From: Gnetum montanum
Taxonomy: Eukaryota > Streptophyta > Gnetopsida > Gnetales > Gnetaceae
Assembly (NCBI GenBank): GCA_015680685.1
Contig: MNCI01020719.1
Location: forward strand, 129,758-193,757
DNA length: 64,000 nt
Direction: 5' to 3'
A program made the translations under genes and the position numbers. The notes under the pieces were generated by a model. It was not told where the DNA came from and searched no databases. It was given only the letters and a program-made list of their open reading frames with translations. Positions 45,216 through 58,080 of the stretch are shown one piece after another (the stretch's first letter is position 1; each line of letters opens with the position of its first letter).

Positions 45216-47285
45216 CTGTAATCACAACATGACCATGAGTTAGAAATTGTTGTGTAACATGAAACAATTAGGATACCTTATCTCCTTAGGATAGTTACAC
45301 TTGGCTAAGTTGTGATTATGACTAATTTAATTCATTTTAATCATTATTGTATTTTTTAATGGTAATAAGTCATTCTAGAGGGTGTTGGAAGGATTAACTC
45401 TCAAAATTTGATAGTTTCATATTATTGTATTCATTAACCCCTTTTGGGAGAGTTAGAAAATTTTTTTAAAAAATTTCATTGGAAACCTTAAGGTTTACAA
45501 CCCCCATGATAAAGATCTTACCTCCAGTAGCTACAAGATTAAAGAACAGAGTGATTTGGATAAACGGTTGGGAAGTTATGGGCTCTGGAAGGTTTTGGGC
45601 TTTGAAAAATGGCAAAAACTCCCTTCTTGTTATGAAGAAAATGTTAAAAAATTCAAAGTTCATGATGGCATTTACAGGATTTTTGACATGCATCGATAGG
45701 GCCTAGTCGATAGGGTTGGCTATGTCGACTAGGCCTAATCAATGTTGTTGTTAACCACCATTGACTTATGTTGACTTTGGTCAAACTTCTCAAATACAAA
45801 GAGTTTCTAAGTGAAATTGGGATTCAATGGAAGCCCAAAAGGCCACGAACATGATTAGAGTAGTAGAAGAAGGTGTTGAAGCATAGAAAATTAAGAAAAT
45901 TAAGAAATTGATTTGAAGAATGAATTTAATGAAAGTTTAAGGAGCACTGAGTAGGATACACAATGGAATATGCGAAAGATAGGATTGTAGTAATGTCTAA
46001 AGTAAGGAACTTAACTAACGAAACCAAAAGATATGTAAGTGGATCCTCCCCATAGCAAGCACATGCCCTTTTTACCCTTGCATAACCTCAACTAAGGAGT
46101 CTGTGGGACCCACAGTCAATTAATGGTCATGAGAAGATAAGGACCAACCTCAAAGAATCTATCCAAGAATTCTAACACATCAAACTAAGACATCAAGCAT
46201 AACATGGAAACTGACAGTGAGGTGAGTTGTGGTAGCATATATGGATTATTAAGAAGGTGGGATGAAGTCTAAAATTAAGGTCATAAGAAATCCCTTGTGG
46301 TGTGTTTAAAATGACCTGAAAAGATTCATCCTTAGTCTAGACCAAAACCAACCTCTTTTAGTGACTTTGCATCACCACACCAAGACCGATCCACCCCCTC
46401 AAGACATAAGAGTGCTCCCATAAAACAACCACTATTCCATAAAGAAAAGAAAGATAGAAAGTGAGAGAGGGCCTTAGTTAGAGGGGACCTTCAAGCATGG
46501 GTAACATGTCATTCTAGTCCCATAACCAATGCTTTTATCCCATTTATTTTTCTAAGGGGTGTGCTTTGAATTCCCATTGTGTTTTTTTTTTCCTTTTTGG
46601 ATTGAAACCACACCATGCAAAGACTTTATTTGACTTCCTATTATTAGAACATGGAACAATAAGTAGTTAATGAAAAAACTCAAGCACCTGAGTAAGTATA
46701 AGAATATAAAGAGTATTAAATCTCCTTGAAGTCACATCCTATACAAACCTTTTGAATCCTTCCTAATTCCAGAAACTACCAAGGTTACCAATTTATTAAA
46801 AGTTGATTTAATGAAAGGGACCTCAAATTTCCAAAATAAGAAAAACCATAGAGGTGATGAATGGGTGGATGTCATGGACTCACTACCTATTCCATGAAAA
46901 ATAAACCATTTCATAGTTATTAGACATCAAAATTTTTTTAAAAAAACCAGACATTGACAATCACAACAGTAAGCACAAACCATCATTAGTAAACAGTAAT
47001 AGTGGCACCGTGTCCTATGGTAATAAAGCATTTTTATTAGCAAAAAAGATGAAAAGTAACACACAAAAATAAATAACATAAAGTAAAATATATAAGGAAG
47101 AAAAATATATAAAAAATTATAAAATATTCAAGAAAGACAAAACATACTAACGATGTTGTAAACAAAAATCAAGAAAATGCATAAAAAAATTAGCAAAGTG
47201 TAAAATAAAAATGTATAAAACAAAAAGGTAAAAACTTGAGGAGCCATATGGATGGTTAGCATGGATGGCTATCTTCCCCATGATT
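45216..47285 (-). other. Spacer of element C with internal U3-like module
   Basis: It carries TCGATAGGGCCTAGTCGATAGGG and GTCGACTAGGCCTAATC (45690-45745), the same motif class as its own LTR U3. A polypurine-like CATGGGGGTTG (45509-45499) lies between these and the 3' ORF. Other blocks: ACCTTCAAGCATGGGTAACATG (46487), an A-rich region (46925-47240), and a tract CAATCATGGGGAAGATAG (47288-47271) at the pol end. No conserved ORF. Confidence 0.6.
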
Positions 47286-47289
47286 GAGT

Positions 47290-48735
47290 TGGAAGGAGGA
47301 GATCTAGAAGATTGAATGTCGTTGTGCATCCGTTAAGGTAGTTGTTGCACTAGCTTGCTTGGGTTCATGGAAAGCTTTACTTGTTGGATGTTAACCAACT
47401 ACTTTTTATTTGTGCTCTCAGGCTTGTATATTAACATGGCCCTATAAGGAAAGGTTTGATCAATTATATAAGGTTCCTTCCACGATGTTTGAAACTTTGT
47501 CTCCTAAGGTACATGTGTGGGGTTCTAGTAGAGAACCTTATCTCTTAGTTAAAATTTCACTTTCCGTATTTTGAGGTCATGACATTGCTTGTTAAATGCC
47601 TTGTGCACCTCATTCAACAATAGGGCCATTAATCAATTTTCATCTAGAACATTAGGGTTGATTAGTCTTTCTTTCTATGCTAGACTTAGGTCAAGATTCA
47701 GATCACAGACTGTTGAGAGTGTATGGAGCTCAGATTGAATTAGAAGTGTTGAAAGTTTTGTGTACACTAGCTTGTAGGAAGAGTAGCCAATAAGAAGTTT
47801 TGATGTTGAGAAATAAGCCCATAGGCCATCATTGAGTTTCACTCCTATATTTCCTATATTTTCTTATGGTCCTTATTAGGATCTTTGTGATTTCCTTGTT
47901 AGTTACATCTACTTGACTATTGGCTTTGGGGTGATAGGGTGTTGTTAATTTATGTTCAACCCGCAAGCATTGCATCAACTTTCTAAAAGTGGCACCTATG
48001 AAGTGAGTTTCATTGTCAGAAATTAGTGCACATGGCACTCCAAACCCATTTACAACATGTTGTTACAAAAATCTAGCAGTAGTGGTTGATGTATAGTTGA
48101 TGATGGTTACTGCTTTTGCCCATCTGGTGCAATAGTTGACTACTATGATGATATATGTCTTTCCAGTGGATATGGGTGTGATGGGACCCATGAAGGGCTT
48201 TAGTGGTTGAATCCACTATTGAGGACCCTCCATTTGGATGGTCATCCCACCATCTCATTGATAGCATTCACAAGATCAGACAAATTAGTGGACATCCTTG
48301 AAGATTATAGGTCAATAGTATCCTTCCATCAAGATTTTCATGGTCGTGCATCTCCTTACATAATGGCCCCTACAAGGGCTATTGTGAGCATCCTGGAGAA
48401 TGCGTAGTTGATCTACATTAGGGACACACCAACAAACTAAGCCATTGGCACACACCTTGTAAAGGTGTCAGTTGATTTCCATGAAGTACTTTTCCCAATG
48501 AAGAAACTATTTTCTCTTCCTAAAGTCCAAATCTTGTGGCATCTCTTGAGTGAGAAGGTAAGTAAGGATGCCATCATACCATTTTTTTTTGTGGGCACTT
48601 GGTCATTTATTGCTCCTGTAAAGAGTAGTTTATCTAGAAATTGATCAGAGAGTGGACTTTCCTTTTTGTTATCCCATCTTAACCAAGAGAGATGATCAGC
48701 AACCACATTCTCAAGCCCTTTCCAATCTACCATCA
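47290..48735 (-). pseudogene. Integrase region of element C
   Basis: Core text read on the - strand: KTYIIIVVNYCTRWAKAVTI (about 48155-48095), then CALISDNETHFIGATFRKLMQ and LTTPYHPKANSQVDVTNKEI (48035-47880). In active gypsy integrases the triad is D, D, E. Here the first Asp is Asn (VNYCTRW), the second Asp remains (SDNETHF) and the Glu of the GQVE motif is Asp (SQVD). The N-terminal zinc-binding part lies at 48500-48430 and a C-terminal part near 47600-47330. Several stops. It would insert the cDNA into chromosomes; this copy cannot. Confidence 0.82.
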
Positions 48736-50380
48736 TAAGATTGAATTCCTACAAGATCATGAGCCACCATATAATACAGGGGCTCACCATTGGCTTGTTC
48801 ATTAGGAAGCAAATGGCACTGTGGCCTATGTGCACAAATACTTTATATCCAAGTACATAGTGTTTGAACTTTTCAAGAGCATACACCACTACCATTAATT
48901 CTTTCTCCATTGTGGTGTAATTTAGTTGTGCACCCACAATGCTTCGGCTCATGCAATGGATGTAATATGAACATTTTTTATCTTCCAACTATGTAAGCAC
49001 CACACCCAAAGCATAATTAAATGCATTTTTCATTATGTGGAATGGTTTGGACCAGTTAGGTACCCATAGAATTGGAGTTTCTACAAGTTTTTCCTTTAAC
49101 TATTGGAATGCATGTTCACACTTCTTGGTCCAAATGAACAGAGCATCTTTCTTTGTAAGTTCTACCAATGGCTTTGCAATCTTAGAGAAATTCTCTATGA
49201 ATCACCAATGGTAGCCAGTTTATCCAAGGAATTATTGGACATCTTTAACTATCTCTAGTTGATGTGTGATTCCTTGGATGACCCTTATCTTTTTAGGATC
49301 TACCTCAATTCCTTTTTGTGAAATTTGGTACCCCAGTACTATGCCCTCCTAAACCATTAGATGGATTTTCTGCCAATTAAGCCTAAGGTTTGTTTCAAAC
49401 ATATTTTTAGAACCTACTCAAGGTGATCTAGAGCTTACTCAAACATAGTTCCATAGGTAGAAAAGTCATCCATAAAGACTTCTACCCCACTATCAATCTG
49501 TTGTTGGAAGATACTAAGGACCAAGTGTTGAAATGTTGCAGGGGCATTGCATAGACCAAAAAATATCTTACAATATGCAAAAGTCCCCCAAAGACTCATG
49601 AATGTTGTCTTGGATTAATCTTCTATCACAATCTGGATTTGGTTATAACCACTATAACCATCCAAGAAGCTATAATAATAATGCCTGGAAATAGTGTCCA
49701 ACACTTGGTTCACAAATGACAATGGAAAATGATCTTTAAATGTTACCATATTCCACAGTCTAAAGTCAATGCAAACCTACCACTTACCACCTTTATTGGA
49801 CATAATTATGAGTGGGCTGACCCACTCACTATCCACGATGGGATAGATGAACCCTACCTTGAGGAGTTGTTCTATTTTCTCCTTGACAATCTACTTCAAT
49901 TTGGGATTCAGTCACCTTTGTGGCTACCTTCTTAGCTTCGTAGATGGGTTGATGTAAATGCGATGCTAGTATATCTATGGATCAATTCTAGTTAGCTCAG
50001 GATATGACCAAGCAAAGGTTGTTGGCCAATTGTTGACAACTTGCAATAGCTTTTCTTTTTATTTAGGAGCAAGTTTGGCATTGATGATAATTAGCTTGGC
50101 ATTGTTTAAAAATGCATATTCCATGCTTATTGGTAGGTTTTTTAACTCAAGGGGCTCTTGCTTACATTTTTAGGAATTTCCAACTCTCCCCAATAGGTCT
50201 CAACATTTTCATCATCAAAGAGTTGGTGATGAACTTGCTCAAGTTCATCCATGCCTTTGACATAAGCACATGTTAGGCTCTAAATTTTTTCTATGCATAA
50301 TGTGATGATATCAAAATTAGCTATCAGCCACTAGGTGCCCTCTTGTTTTGTGGCTACTGTGTACATGCACCTTTGAATAT
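48736..50380 (-). pseudogene. Reverse transcriptase and RNase H region of element C
   Basis: RT motifs read on the - strand: CIDFRLWNMVTFKDHFPLSF (49775-49715), FLDGYSGYNQIQIVIE (about 49672-49625), FGLCNAPATFQHLV (about 49560-49515) and the catalytic box VFMDDFST (49483-49458). RNase H follows: IVGAQLNYTTMEKELMVVVYALEKFKHYVLG (48945-48850), with VHIGHSAI where VHTDHSAI is expected, so one acidic catalytic residue is lost. VFMDDFS is typical of the Athila/Tat branch. Stops lie between motifs. Confidence 0.85.
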
Positions 50381-50399
50381 TTATTTCTTCTACATACTA

Positions 50400-50960
50400 G
50401 CTGCATGCTTTAATGTATGAAATATTGATAGACCAGATCTTTTACATGTAATTGCAGCCATTATCACTGTACATGATGCATGGAACATGCTTCTTCTCTA
50501 GCCTTCCAAATTCATTCTCCTTGGATATTTCCAAGGAGAGATTCCTTATGCCTATTTGTGCATCAATCATGCTTAACCATGCCCTTCCCATAATCATGGG
50601 GAAGTCACCTTTACATGTGTCAACCTTGATCACTAGAAAATTGGCAAGATAGAACCATCCATAAAATATGGTCACAATGTCCTCCACTAACCCCAAAGAG
50701 ATAGTGATTAACTAGTCTACCAATTCCAAATAGATGTTACTCTTCTTAGGAGGTAGTATGTTTTAGGCCTTATACATGTCATGGAAGATGATATTGACAC
50801 TGAAATCAAAATCAAGAAGAGCCTTGCAAGGCTCATGTCTAGCAATCTGTAAGTAAATAAGAGGACTTCATGGGTTAGATCTTTTCATGGGAAGGTTGCC
50901 AACCTTGATCCAATAAAAAACAACATGAGTTAACATCACAGTGTAGATTTGAGGCGGCAT
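50400..50960 (-). pseudogene. Aspartic protease region of element C
   Basis: The active-site region reads CKALLDFDFSVNIIFHDMYKA (about 50833-50770), with DFD in place of the DSG or DTG triad. Downstream, GLVEDIVTIFYGWFYLANFLVIKV and GDFPMIMGRAWLS (50696-50570) match D and F. It would mature the Gag-Pol polyprotein; this copy is inactive. Confidence 0.78.
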
Positions 50961-50999
50961 TTGGTTTGAAGGGTTCTCAAATGTGTTTGATGTAGAGGA

Positions 51000-53388
51000 T
51001 GAGGATGTTGTAGATGCAGGGTGACTGGCTGCATAAGGTTGTGAGGGTTTGGGAGGAATGTTGGATTAGAAAAAAAGGTTATTTCTAGATCGATTGTCCA
51101 AACCATTTAACTAGAAATCTGGTTGTGAATGTATAGCCCTTGTAGCCTTTTGTTGCTACGATTGTAGAGGAATTTTGCATTGCATGGATGAAGCAGGAGG
51201 AAAATAGGTAGAGGGTGAAGGAATATGCATAGATGAATAAGAAGGATGGAATGGATATGGGTGCTTCCTTCAAGTAGATGGTGAATTAGTTTGATGATAC
51301 TCTTGAGGGTAATAGTAATTTTGGAATGATGTGTAGCTAGCAAAACTTCATGAAGATACAAGTTACTGAAAATAGTATCCATATGGATCTAGTTGTCTTA
51401 AGGGTATTGTTGCCTTGGCAGTGGAATTCCCCATGATTGTGGTTGGTGCCACTATTGGTATTGCTCATATGATTGTGGTGGAGCTCCACTTGGATAATAA
51501 GCTTGTTATTTCTAGTGGAATTGCCTCGGATTTCCTTGAGGGTAAGGCAATTGTCTAGGTGCTTGTCTTTTTTCTAGTTGCGGATTTAAAGTGTACATCC
51601 TAGACTCTTGTAGGTGTGACACCACAAGACAACATCCATTTGGATGTTCATATTGAAAAATATCACAACTAGTATCATCATCAGAGTCTATTTTCACAAC
51701 TTCCTCTACTGCAGCAACTTTGCCCTTACCTCTCTAGTAGGCATGTTCAGCTTCTTTCTACCTCCTGTGGTAATGATCACTTGTTTTCTCTTTGGATTCC
51801 TTAGCAATCTTCATAGTAGTTTGGAAATTTTCATCCAAAGAGTCCCATAAGTTATCAACCTTTTTTGAGATATCAAAAATAGATTTTTGAATGGGCAAGG
51901 TTTTCCTATTTACCATCTCATCAAGTGGTGCATCCTCCTTTTTGCACAATCAGACCTCCCTTTTCCTTATGGAAGGATCCCTATTATACTTCTTTGCACT
52001 TTTTCTTTTTCACAACTCATCTTCTTCTTTTGCTACATACTCTATCAACCTTTGTATCTGATGAGCTCTCAATTTAAATAATCTTCCTTAGGCATAAACC
52101 CCAAGATTTCTTCTAGTTTCTACTCTAAGCCCATCTATGATGTGGTGGAGTTGTTCCCTCTGAGAATAATCATGGTTAGGGCATCGATGTAAGAGAGAAT
52201 ATTATCTACCCATGGCAACATCCAAGGGCCATTTATTCCTTATTTCCAGCCTTGGATTTGTCTTCTCAGATTAGACACTCTAGAGTATGTCTAATATTTG
52301 TCATTAAATAGCTCTATTATGGTACTCCATCTACGAATAGATTCTAGTTCTAAGGATCGATACCAGCTCTTTGCTTCCTTGATGAGTGTCCTAGGGAAGA
52401 GCTTGAGTTTTTTCCAATTATTTTCAATGTTCTATAAGGTGTAGGCATCATGAAAGGCTTGTAGATGGTTTTGTAGATTAGAGTTATATCTGCCCTCAAA
52501 TCTTAAGATGTTGTTCATGTCTAAGTGCTTGATCCAACTATCTTTCACATGCCTAGTTGAAATCTTAACTACCTCTACAATGTTAAGCATACTTCAAGTT
52601 GCTAACAAAGGTTCATCATTATCATTGTGTTAATGACTCTGATGATGGTTTTTACCACCCCTTCATTCATGGTGGCCTCTACGGTCATTGTTGTCTTGTT
52701 GATCACCTTCATTACAATTATTTCTATGGTAGCTTCTATGAGAACCAACAAATGAAGAGGAATTTTCAGAATCAGATGAAGAGAATGAAGAGAAAGGTGG
52801 ACCACCACCACCCCTTCTTCACTCATTATGACCACCATCTTTAGATCCCTTGCCATTATGAGATTTTCCCAAGTTCCTGCCTTGACTGTTACTTTTTCCT
52901 AAACCTAGTTTATGAATAGTGGATCATAGGTTCGAGGCCATATCCTTGTCACCAACAACAAGGGGTGGAGAATGTTCATGTTAAGAATCCCCATAGGAAG
53001 GTTCCTCAGTGTCGTATTGGTTCAGCAAGAACAAGGGATTAGTGAAGTGATTCCCCTTCACAAACTAATGGTGCTTCTCCTGATGTTAATCTTGCTTGCA
53101 TTATGTTTCAATGGGATAATATTCCATAGTGTCATAATCATTCACAACATATTCCTCTTGAAGATCTGAGATGTCTAACTTCTTAAGGATTTGAAACAAC
53201 ATCTTGGGCATAGATCGATTGGGGGGCATTATGATGTTGTCCTCCATGTCATGCCATCACAATTGCTCATCTTGGTGTAGGATGAAGGTGAAGTCTAGTA
53301 CATACTCATTAGGATGAGTATATACCACTTTGCACTCCTGTGGGACCAGTGGTTTGACATCTTCATGCCTGTGAGAAGAAGAAGACAT
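51000..53388 (-). pseudogene. gag: gag of element C
   Basis: Likely ATG at 53388 (MSSSSHRHEDVKPLVPQECK). The N-terminal extension is unlike MPLLQD of A, B and G. After a His/Arg/Asn-rich region (52860-52600) comes the Gag core (about 52560-52040): HLQAFHDAYT, LKLFPRTLIKEAKSWYRSLE, RVSNLRRQIQGWK. Next is RKTLPIQKSIFDISKKVDNLWDSLDENF (51910-51825), then a zinc knuckle missing one Cys (CDIFQYEHPNGCC, about 51665-51625) and a Pro/Gln/Tyr-rich linker to protease. Many stops. Confidence 0.78.
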
Positions 53389-53521
53389 TTTGCAAAATAA
53401 ATAAAATTATTAGTGTGCTTAGTAGTTATATCTCGTGTGAGAGTGATGTTGACCTTGATTTTGTCCAACGATATTAATAATGATCACTAATCTTAGATAG
53501 CGCATGTTTCAACAAATAGAG

Positions 53522-53539
53522 TCCCTAGTAACGGTGCCA
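53522..53539 (-). promoter_or_regulatory. Primer-binding site of element C
   Basis: The - strand reads TGGCACCGTTACTAGGGA, a tRNA-Asp complement with three substitutions, one base from the 5' LTR. Confidence 0.87.
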
Positions 53540-53540
53540 A

Positions 53541-54452
53541 TGATGAGTGGCGAGGTACCCCTATGCCCAACCATACAAATCACAAAGCATTCATGTGCAA
53601 TCCGGTTGAGCATTTACATGTGATCCAGTTGAATTCCATAGACTCTATAGTTTCTAGTGCACTAGTCTCCTAGGCAGTGAACCTTGATCTAAGGTCATTC
53701 GTTGGCTTCCCAACTACACTTGTGATGCACATGGTACAGTTAAGTATAATCGAGGTATATGATTTTTATTGTTTTAGGTTTTATGTTCTTTGGTTCTTGA
53801 AGAGAGAAAGATAAAGTAATTTAATGCCTAATTTAATTTAATTAATTCACTGATCTCTAACTAGTCCTAACATAAGTATCTAATCCCACTTTCCATACAC
53901 ATCTTGAACCTACATATCCACTGCTAGGCTACCAAGCACTACATTACTAGGTGCACCAAGCAATAACACTATTAGGATTACCAAGTGAATACATGCTTAC
54001 ACTCGAAGTAGTCATACTTATGTATTTAATCTATTTAGCTTAATTGATTAAGTATTTAATAAAAACAATGAATGCATAAATAAAACATTTAAACTATCTA
54101 GAATGCTGCAAGCTTTATCAAGAATCTTGTCTTTATTGTTGTACACACTAGTGTAGTTTAGGTGCAACATTGCTCGAATAAAGATCTATACACTTAATGA
54201 CTCCTATTGCAGGAACTTAGGAAAAATATTCTAACTTTCAAATAGAAAAATTACAAGAGCTCTGCTACTACTATGAATCTAATGCCATAAATGCGACTAG
54301 TGAGCATGTATTTATAAGCAAAAAATGGACCCTGCGTCGACAGGGCCACATCAATGCATGAAACAATGCATCGATGGGGCCATGTCAATGGGGCTCAATC
54401 AAGGAGGCCTAGTTGATGAGGCCTCGTCGATCCAGCCAATTGCGATCCATTA
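53541..54452 (-). repeat. 5' LTR of element C (912 bp)
   Basis: TATA box 54316-54309. The U3 array GCGTCGACAGGG, GCATCGATGGGGCC, GGCCTAGTTGATGAGGCCTCGTCGAT occupies 54331-54432. The U3 end is mutated (CCATTA in place of CCATCA), directly before ATGTT. A duplicated piece near 53587-53632 (TTCATGTGCAATCCGGTTGA, then ACATGTGATCCAGTTGA) is absent from the 3' LTR. Confidence 0.9.
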
Positions 54453-55930
54453 ATGTTCAAATACTATTTTAAAAAGATTCAATCTTTTTTAGAATTTTAT
54501 TCACTATATTATTTCTTTAATTTATTCCTATTTTAAAAATTATATAAAATATCTTATAAGGAAAATGGAGAGACAAAGTTAAGAAAAAGGATTTGTATGT
54601 TAATTCAGCAGAGAGGCATTATATTTAGTAATAATCAAGAATATTTTTACCAATAAACATCAAAATTGGAAGAAATATGTACCATTAGGTGTTTATTATT
54701 ATGGATATTATGGTAAGTAAAGTACTAATCATGGATCCTCTTCATATTAATATCAAATACAATGAGTAAATTAATATTATTTATAAGTATTTTGAAGAGA
54801 AACATATACTTCAGAAACAAGAGGGGCAATTCCATCATGAACTATGAACCCAACTATTCTAAAGAAATATATCAAGGTAGAGAAATGGATATGACTGTGG
54901 TGTTTATGTTCTCCTTTATATAACATACATTATAATTAGAAAGAAAATATCATTTAAAGAATTGAATGTACTAATGTATAAAATGAGAATCCTATGTGAC
55001 ATATTAATCTTTGATTGGCATACAAGATTGCTATAATTTTAAATGTCAACAAAATTTAAGCAAAAATGTTAAATTATATTTGATTCTTTATCATTGAGAA
55101 ATTTCATTTGTCATCAAACCATTTTGTAATATTTATTCTTTATCAAATTAGAATTACAATATTTATAATTTTTTTATACAAAGGCACTTCTATTATTTTT
55201 GTATGATTTTTATTTTATAAATACTAGATGTTAACATTGGTAAATTAGTTTTTGTTATCTCTTACATAGAAATAAAGAGAAGCTTTACTGATGTATGAAT
55301 TATGGATAATTATAAATATATCCAAAAAATTTAAAAGTAGTTATACTAGACTTAAACATTATACTCTTAAATGATATACATTTTTTGAATACAAAAAAAT
55401 CGATGGTGTACGATAGAAAGCATGGTATCACGCCTAGTAAAAAGTACTACTTTATTTAACCATGAGTTCATGAGTTTCTAAATTAGTTAACCAAGGTAAG
55501 ATTCAAATATGCATTTTGATCATCAACTTACTCAGTAAATGTCAAAAGAATAAAAAATTATTTATCAATGATTTGAATACAAAACCAAAATTCACTTGGT
55601 GTTAAAGTCAATGTCAATAGTAGTATTGTAAATGCACTATGCTTCTAATTTTTCAAAAGCCTTTAGACTGCTTTTTTAAAAAAATACAAAAGTAAGCATG
55701 AATGTAAGAATATCATAATAGTCGATGATAACAATGATAAAATCCTTGATGAAGATAAAGAGAGCTTCATTTAGGCAAGGAAATATGATCCAAATAATCT
55801 TAGTGATAATTACCTTCTCAAAAAGTTGCTAGCTTGAATTGTAAATCTTATTTGTAATTAATTCATAATTAAGGATTTTTTAAGTTCCAAAAAATAACTT
55901 ATTTTATTAAATATCTTTGTTTTGAATGAA

Positions 55931-57085
55931 AATAGATACTGAATTATATGATCTTCTTAGACATATTTATGATCATCAATTACACATAAATTAATTTAAT
56001 ATTACCTGCAACATGTAAGGAGAGTCTTCTATTAATTGTAATGAAAATTAATAATGTAATGGAACTACTCTAGAGAAGCACAACTCAGCATGACCCTCAA
56101 ATTTGAAAGTAGTCAAGTATTTCAAAGCTATCCAAGATGGACTATGCCTCAATATTCATAATGCCTACATGTACAACATAAATGTACAAAACACATTAGT
56201 CAATAGGTTAGAAGTATGATGAGTACACCTTAAAAAATCAAATAAGTGACAGAACCAATGTAAGAAACACATACATGATCATAACTAACACCAACAATCA
56301 CATAAGAGTTAACATTCCCCTAAAAGAGCTAAGATGTGCTCCTACCTTAACAAATCTAACCCTAAGCCCCACTTCATAGAAAAGGACAATGGTCTAAGCA
56401 TCAAAGCCACAACGCTTCTACAAGACTATATATCCTTATGATGCAATACATAAAGGAATTAGAACTATGTAGTTCTTTGGTGATGGTTGTAATAGTATGG
56501 ATCTCGTGAGTATCTTCACACTTCTCTAATCCCTATTTCAAAGGGAAATAACCTTCAATCCACCAACAAGGTATATTTTCCTATAGATAGTGAGTTATAT
56601 GATTTTTTGAGATATATTAACTAACATTATTTGGAATTACATTATTTGAAAATTGAAATTGAGTTATATGATGTTGGCATATAAAAATAAGTAAAACATG
56701 GGTACACCCTAAGATCTATAGTCCAATTAGAACTTTATATAACTCAACATTACCCACTAGAATCAAACCCATAATGTAGAGCTTCCAAATCAAGTGTTTT
56801 ACCACTAAGTTAACACCTAATTATTTAGTAGTAAGTTACATGATCTAATCAACTAGTCTCTCATAGAAAAATATGCATGAGTAAAACATGTCAAAATAAT
56901 ATTTAGTTATTTTGAATATAAATAGTAAATTATATGATACTTATATATATTTGGTCATAATTTTTAAATAAAATAATATAAAATCAGCCAATTGTTCATA
57001 AGGTTAGCATAATAAACGATTAATTCAAATGAGCATAGATAGTGAATTACATGATCTTCACATACTCATAGGCAACATTTAAAAA
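55931..57085 (+). repeat. Recurring degenerate ~55-bp motif, six copies
   Basis: A unit close to ATAGATAGTGAATTAYATGA followed by TCTTC, ACATA and a GGTCA...ATTT end occurs at about 55931-55982, 56582-56635, 56652-56680 (cut), 56827-56870, 56921-56975 and 57036-57085. The last three are spaced about 100-115 bp apart; wider gaps contain the SINE and other sequence. It looks like a decayed tandem array or repeated short element. Confidence 0.5.
56690..56822 (-). mobile_element. tRNA-derived SINE-like element, copy 2
   Basis: - strand head: TTAACTTAGTGGTAAAACAC (box A-like) and GGGTTTGATTCTAGTGGG (box B-like) about 30 bases apart. The tail GTAATGTTGAGTTATATAAAG and TCTAATTGGACTATAGATC matches the 28.5 kb and 59.5 kb copies. 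It sits inside the degenerate-motif array and seems to interrupt one unit. Confidence 0.68.
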
Positions 57086-57894
57086 TACTTTACTTTATAG
57101 TCATGGATATTATTACAATATAAATTGATTTAAAATCATGGAAATCATTTGAAAATACACTAATTTATAATCAACTAGATCTTCAAAGATAAATTGGATT
57201 TATTATATAATGATAGAACAATCCATGATTAATTACAAGATTTTGAATAATAGTTTTTTACTACAATGTCATAATGTTACATGTATTGCGAACATATTAA
57301 GGAATCATTAAGAATTTAAAACGAGAGATTTGGATGAAACTAAGAAGCTTCATATGAAAAATTTCAAATATAATGAAAATCGCCCTATGATGTTTTTTTA
57401 AGAAATTTAATCTTCTATTGATTTTTCAAAAAGTTGAGTAGAGAATTATTAGTCTACTTGATCCCATTAAGCATGTAGATTTATTTCTACAAAATTTGGA
57501 TTTCATAAACACTTTTTGTTAAAATTAATATTCTTAACTATCAATTAGTATTACAACAAATGAGAAGGCTTATATTCAACCAATTACATATTATAATCTT
57601 TTTAATTCTTGAAATTTTTATCTTTGTTAAATATATTTATTTAATACTTGTTCTTTTCTACTAAAGAAAAAAGATGTTGAGGAAAAGAGCAAATGTGTTG
57701 CAATTAAAGATAGAAAATAATTTGAAATTAAAGATATGAAAATTCAAGTTAATGTTAATGATAGGAATGATTAAATGACAATAAATAAATCCAATAAGAT
57801 AAAAGCTTCTATGAATGGTTTTACTTGTACTACAAGAAGTATAGATCAGTCCAAACAAATAGTTTATAAAACAAATTTGTCCTTATCTTAAAGC

Positions 57895-58080
57895 CAATCA
57901 TCATCATCCTAGCCTTGTCCCAATAAAATGGGGTTCACTACATGAGTTATTTTTTACTATTCACTTCTATAAAGAGCTAGATCTTTGTTTATTTAAAGTT
58001 TCTTCAAATCATCTTCAATCATTTTTTTTCTATGTCTTCTTTAGTATTCAATTTGTCCTTTTGACAAAACCAATATTAAC
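57895..58080 (+). repeat. Dispersed plant repeat fragment (possible LINE/RTE 3' region)
   Basis: Text CATCATCATCCTAGCCTTGTCCCAAT...ATGGGGTTCACTACATGAG, then AAAGAGCTAGATCTTTGTTTA, recalls a repeat end common in many plant genomes, with a GTCCCAA-ATGGGGTCGGCTACATG core. My attribution to an RTE-type LINE is from memory and unverified. No ORF survives. Confidence 0.4.

Larger units (their letters stand above)
41243..54452 (-). mobile_element. Element C: full-length Athila/Tat-like gypsy element, TSD ATGTT
   Basis: 13,210 bp with perfect ATGTT duplications (41238-41242 and 54453-54457). On the - strand: 5' LTR, tRNA-Asp PBS, gag, protease, RT (FMDDFS), RNase H, integrase, spacer, 3' ORF, PPT, 3' LTR. 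This is the only element here with all pol domains, and the likely model for the autonomous partner of A, B and G. It is inactive: catalytic residues of protease, RNase H and integrase are altered and frames are broken. Its U3 motifs are TCGATG/GGCCTAG type rather than GATATCGC. Confidence 0.94.

Noticed and set aside
56690-56822. Functional tRNA gene
   Set aside because: The boxes are degenerate, no cloverleaf or anticodon stem can be drawn, and the same tail occurs at dispersed copies.
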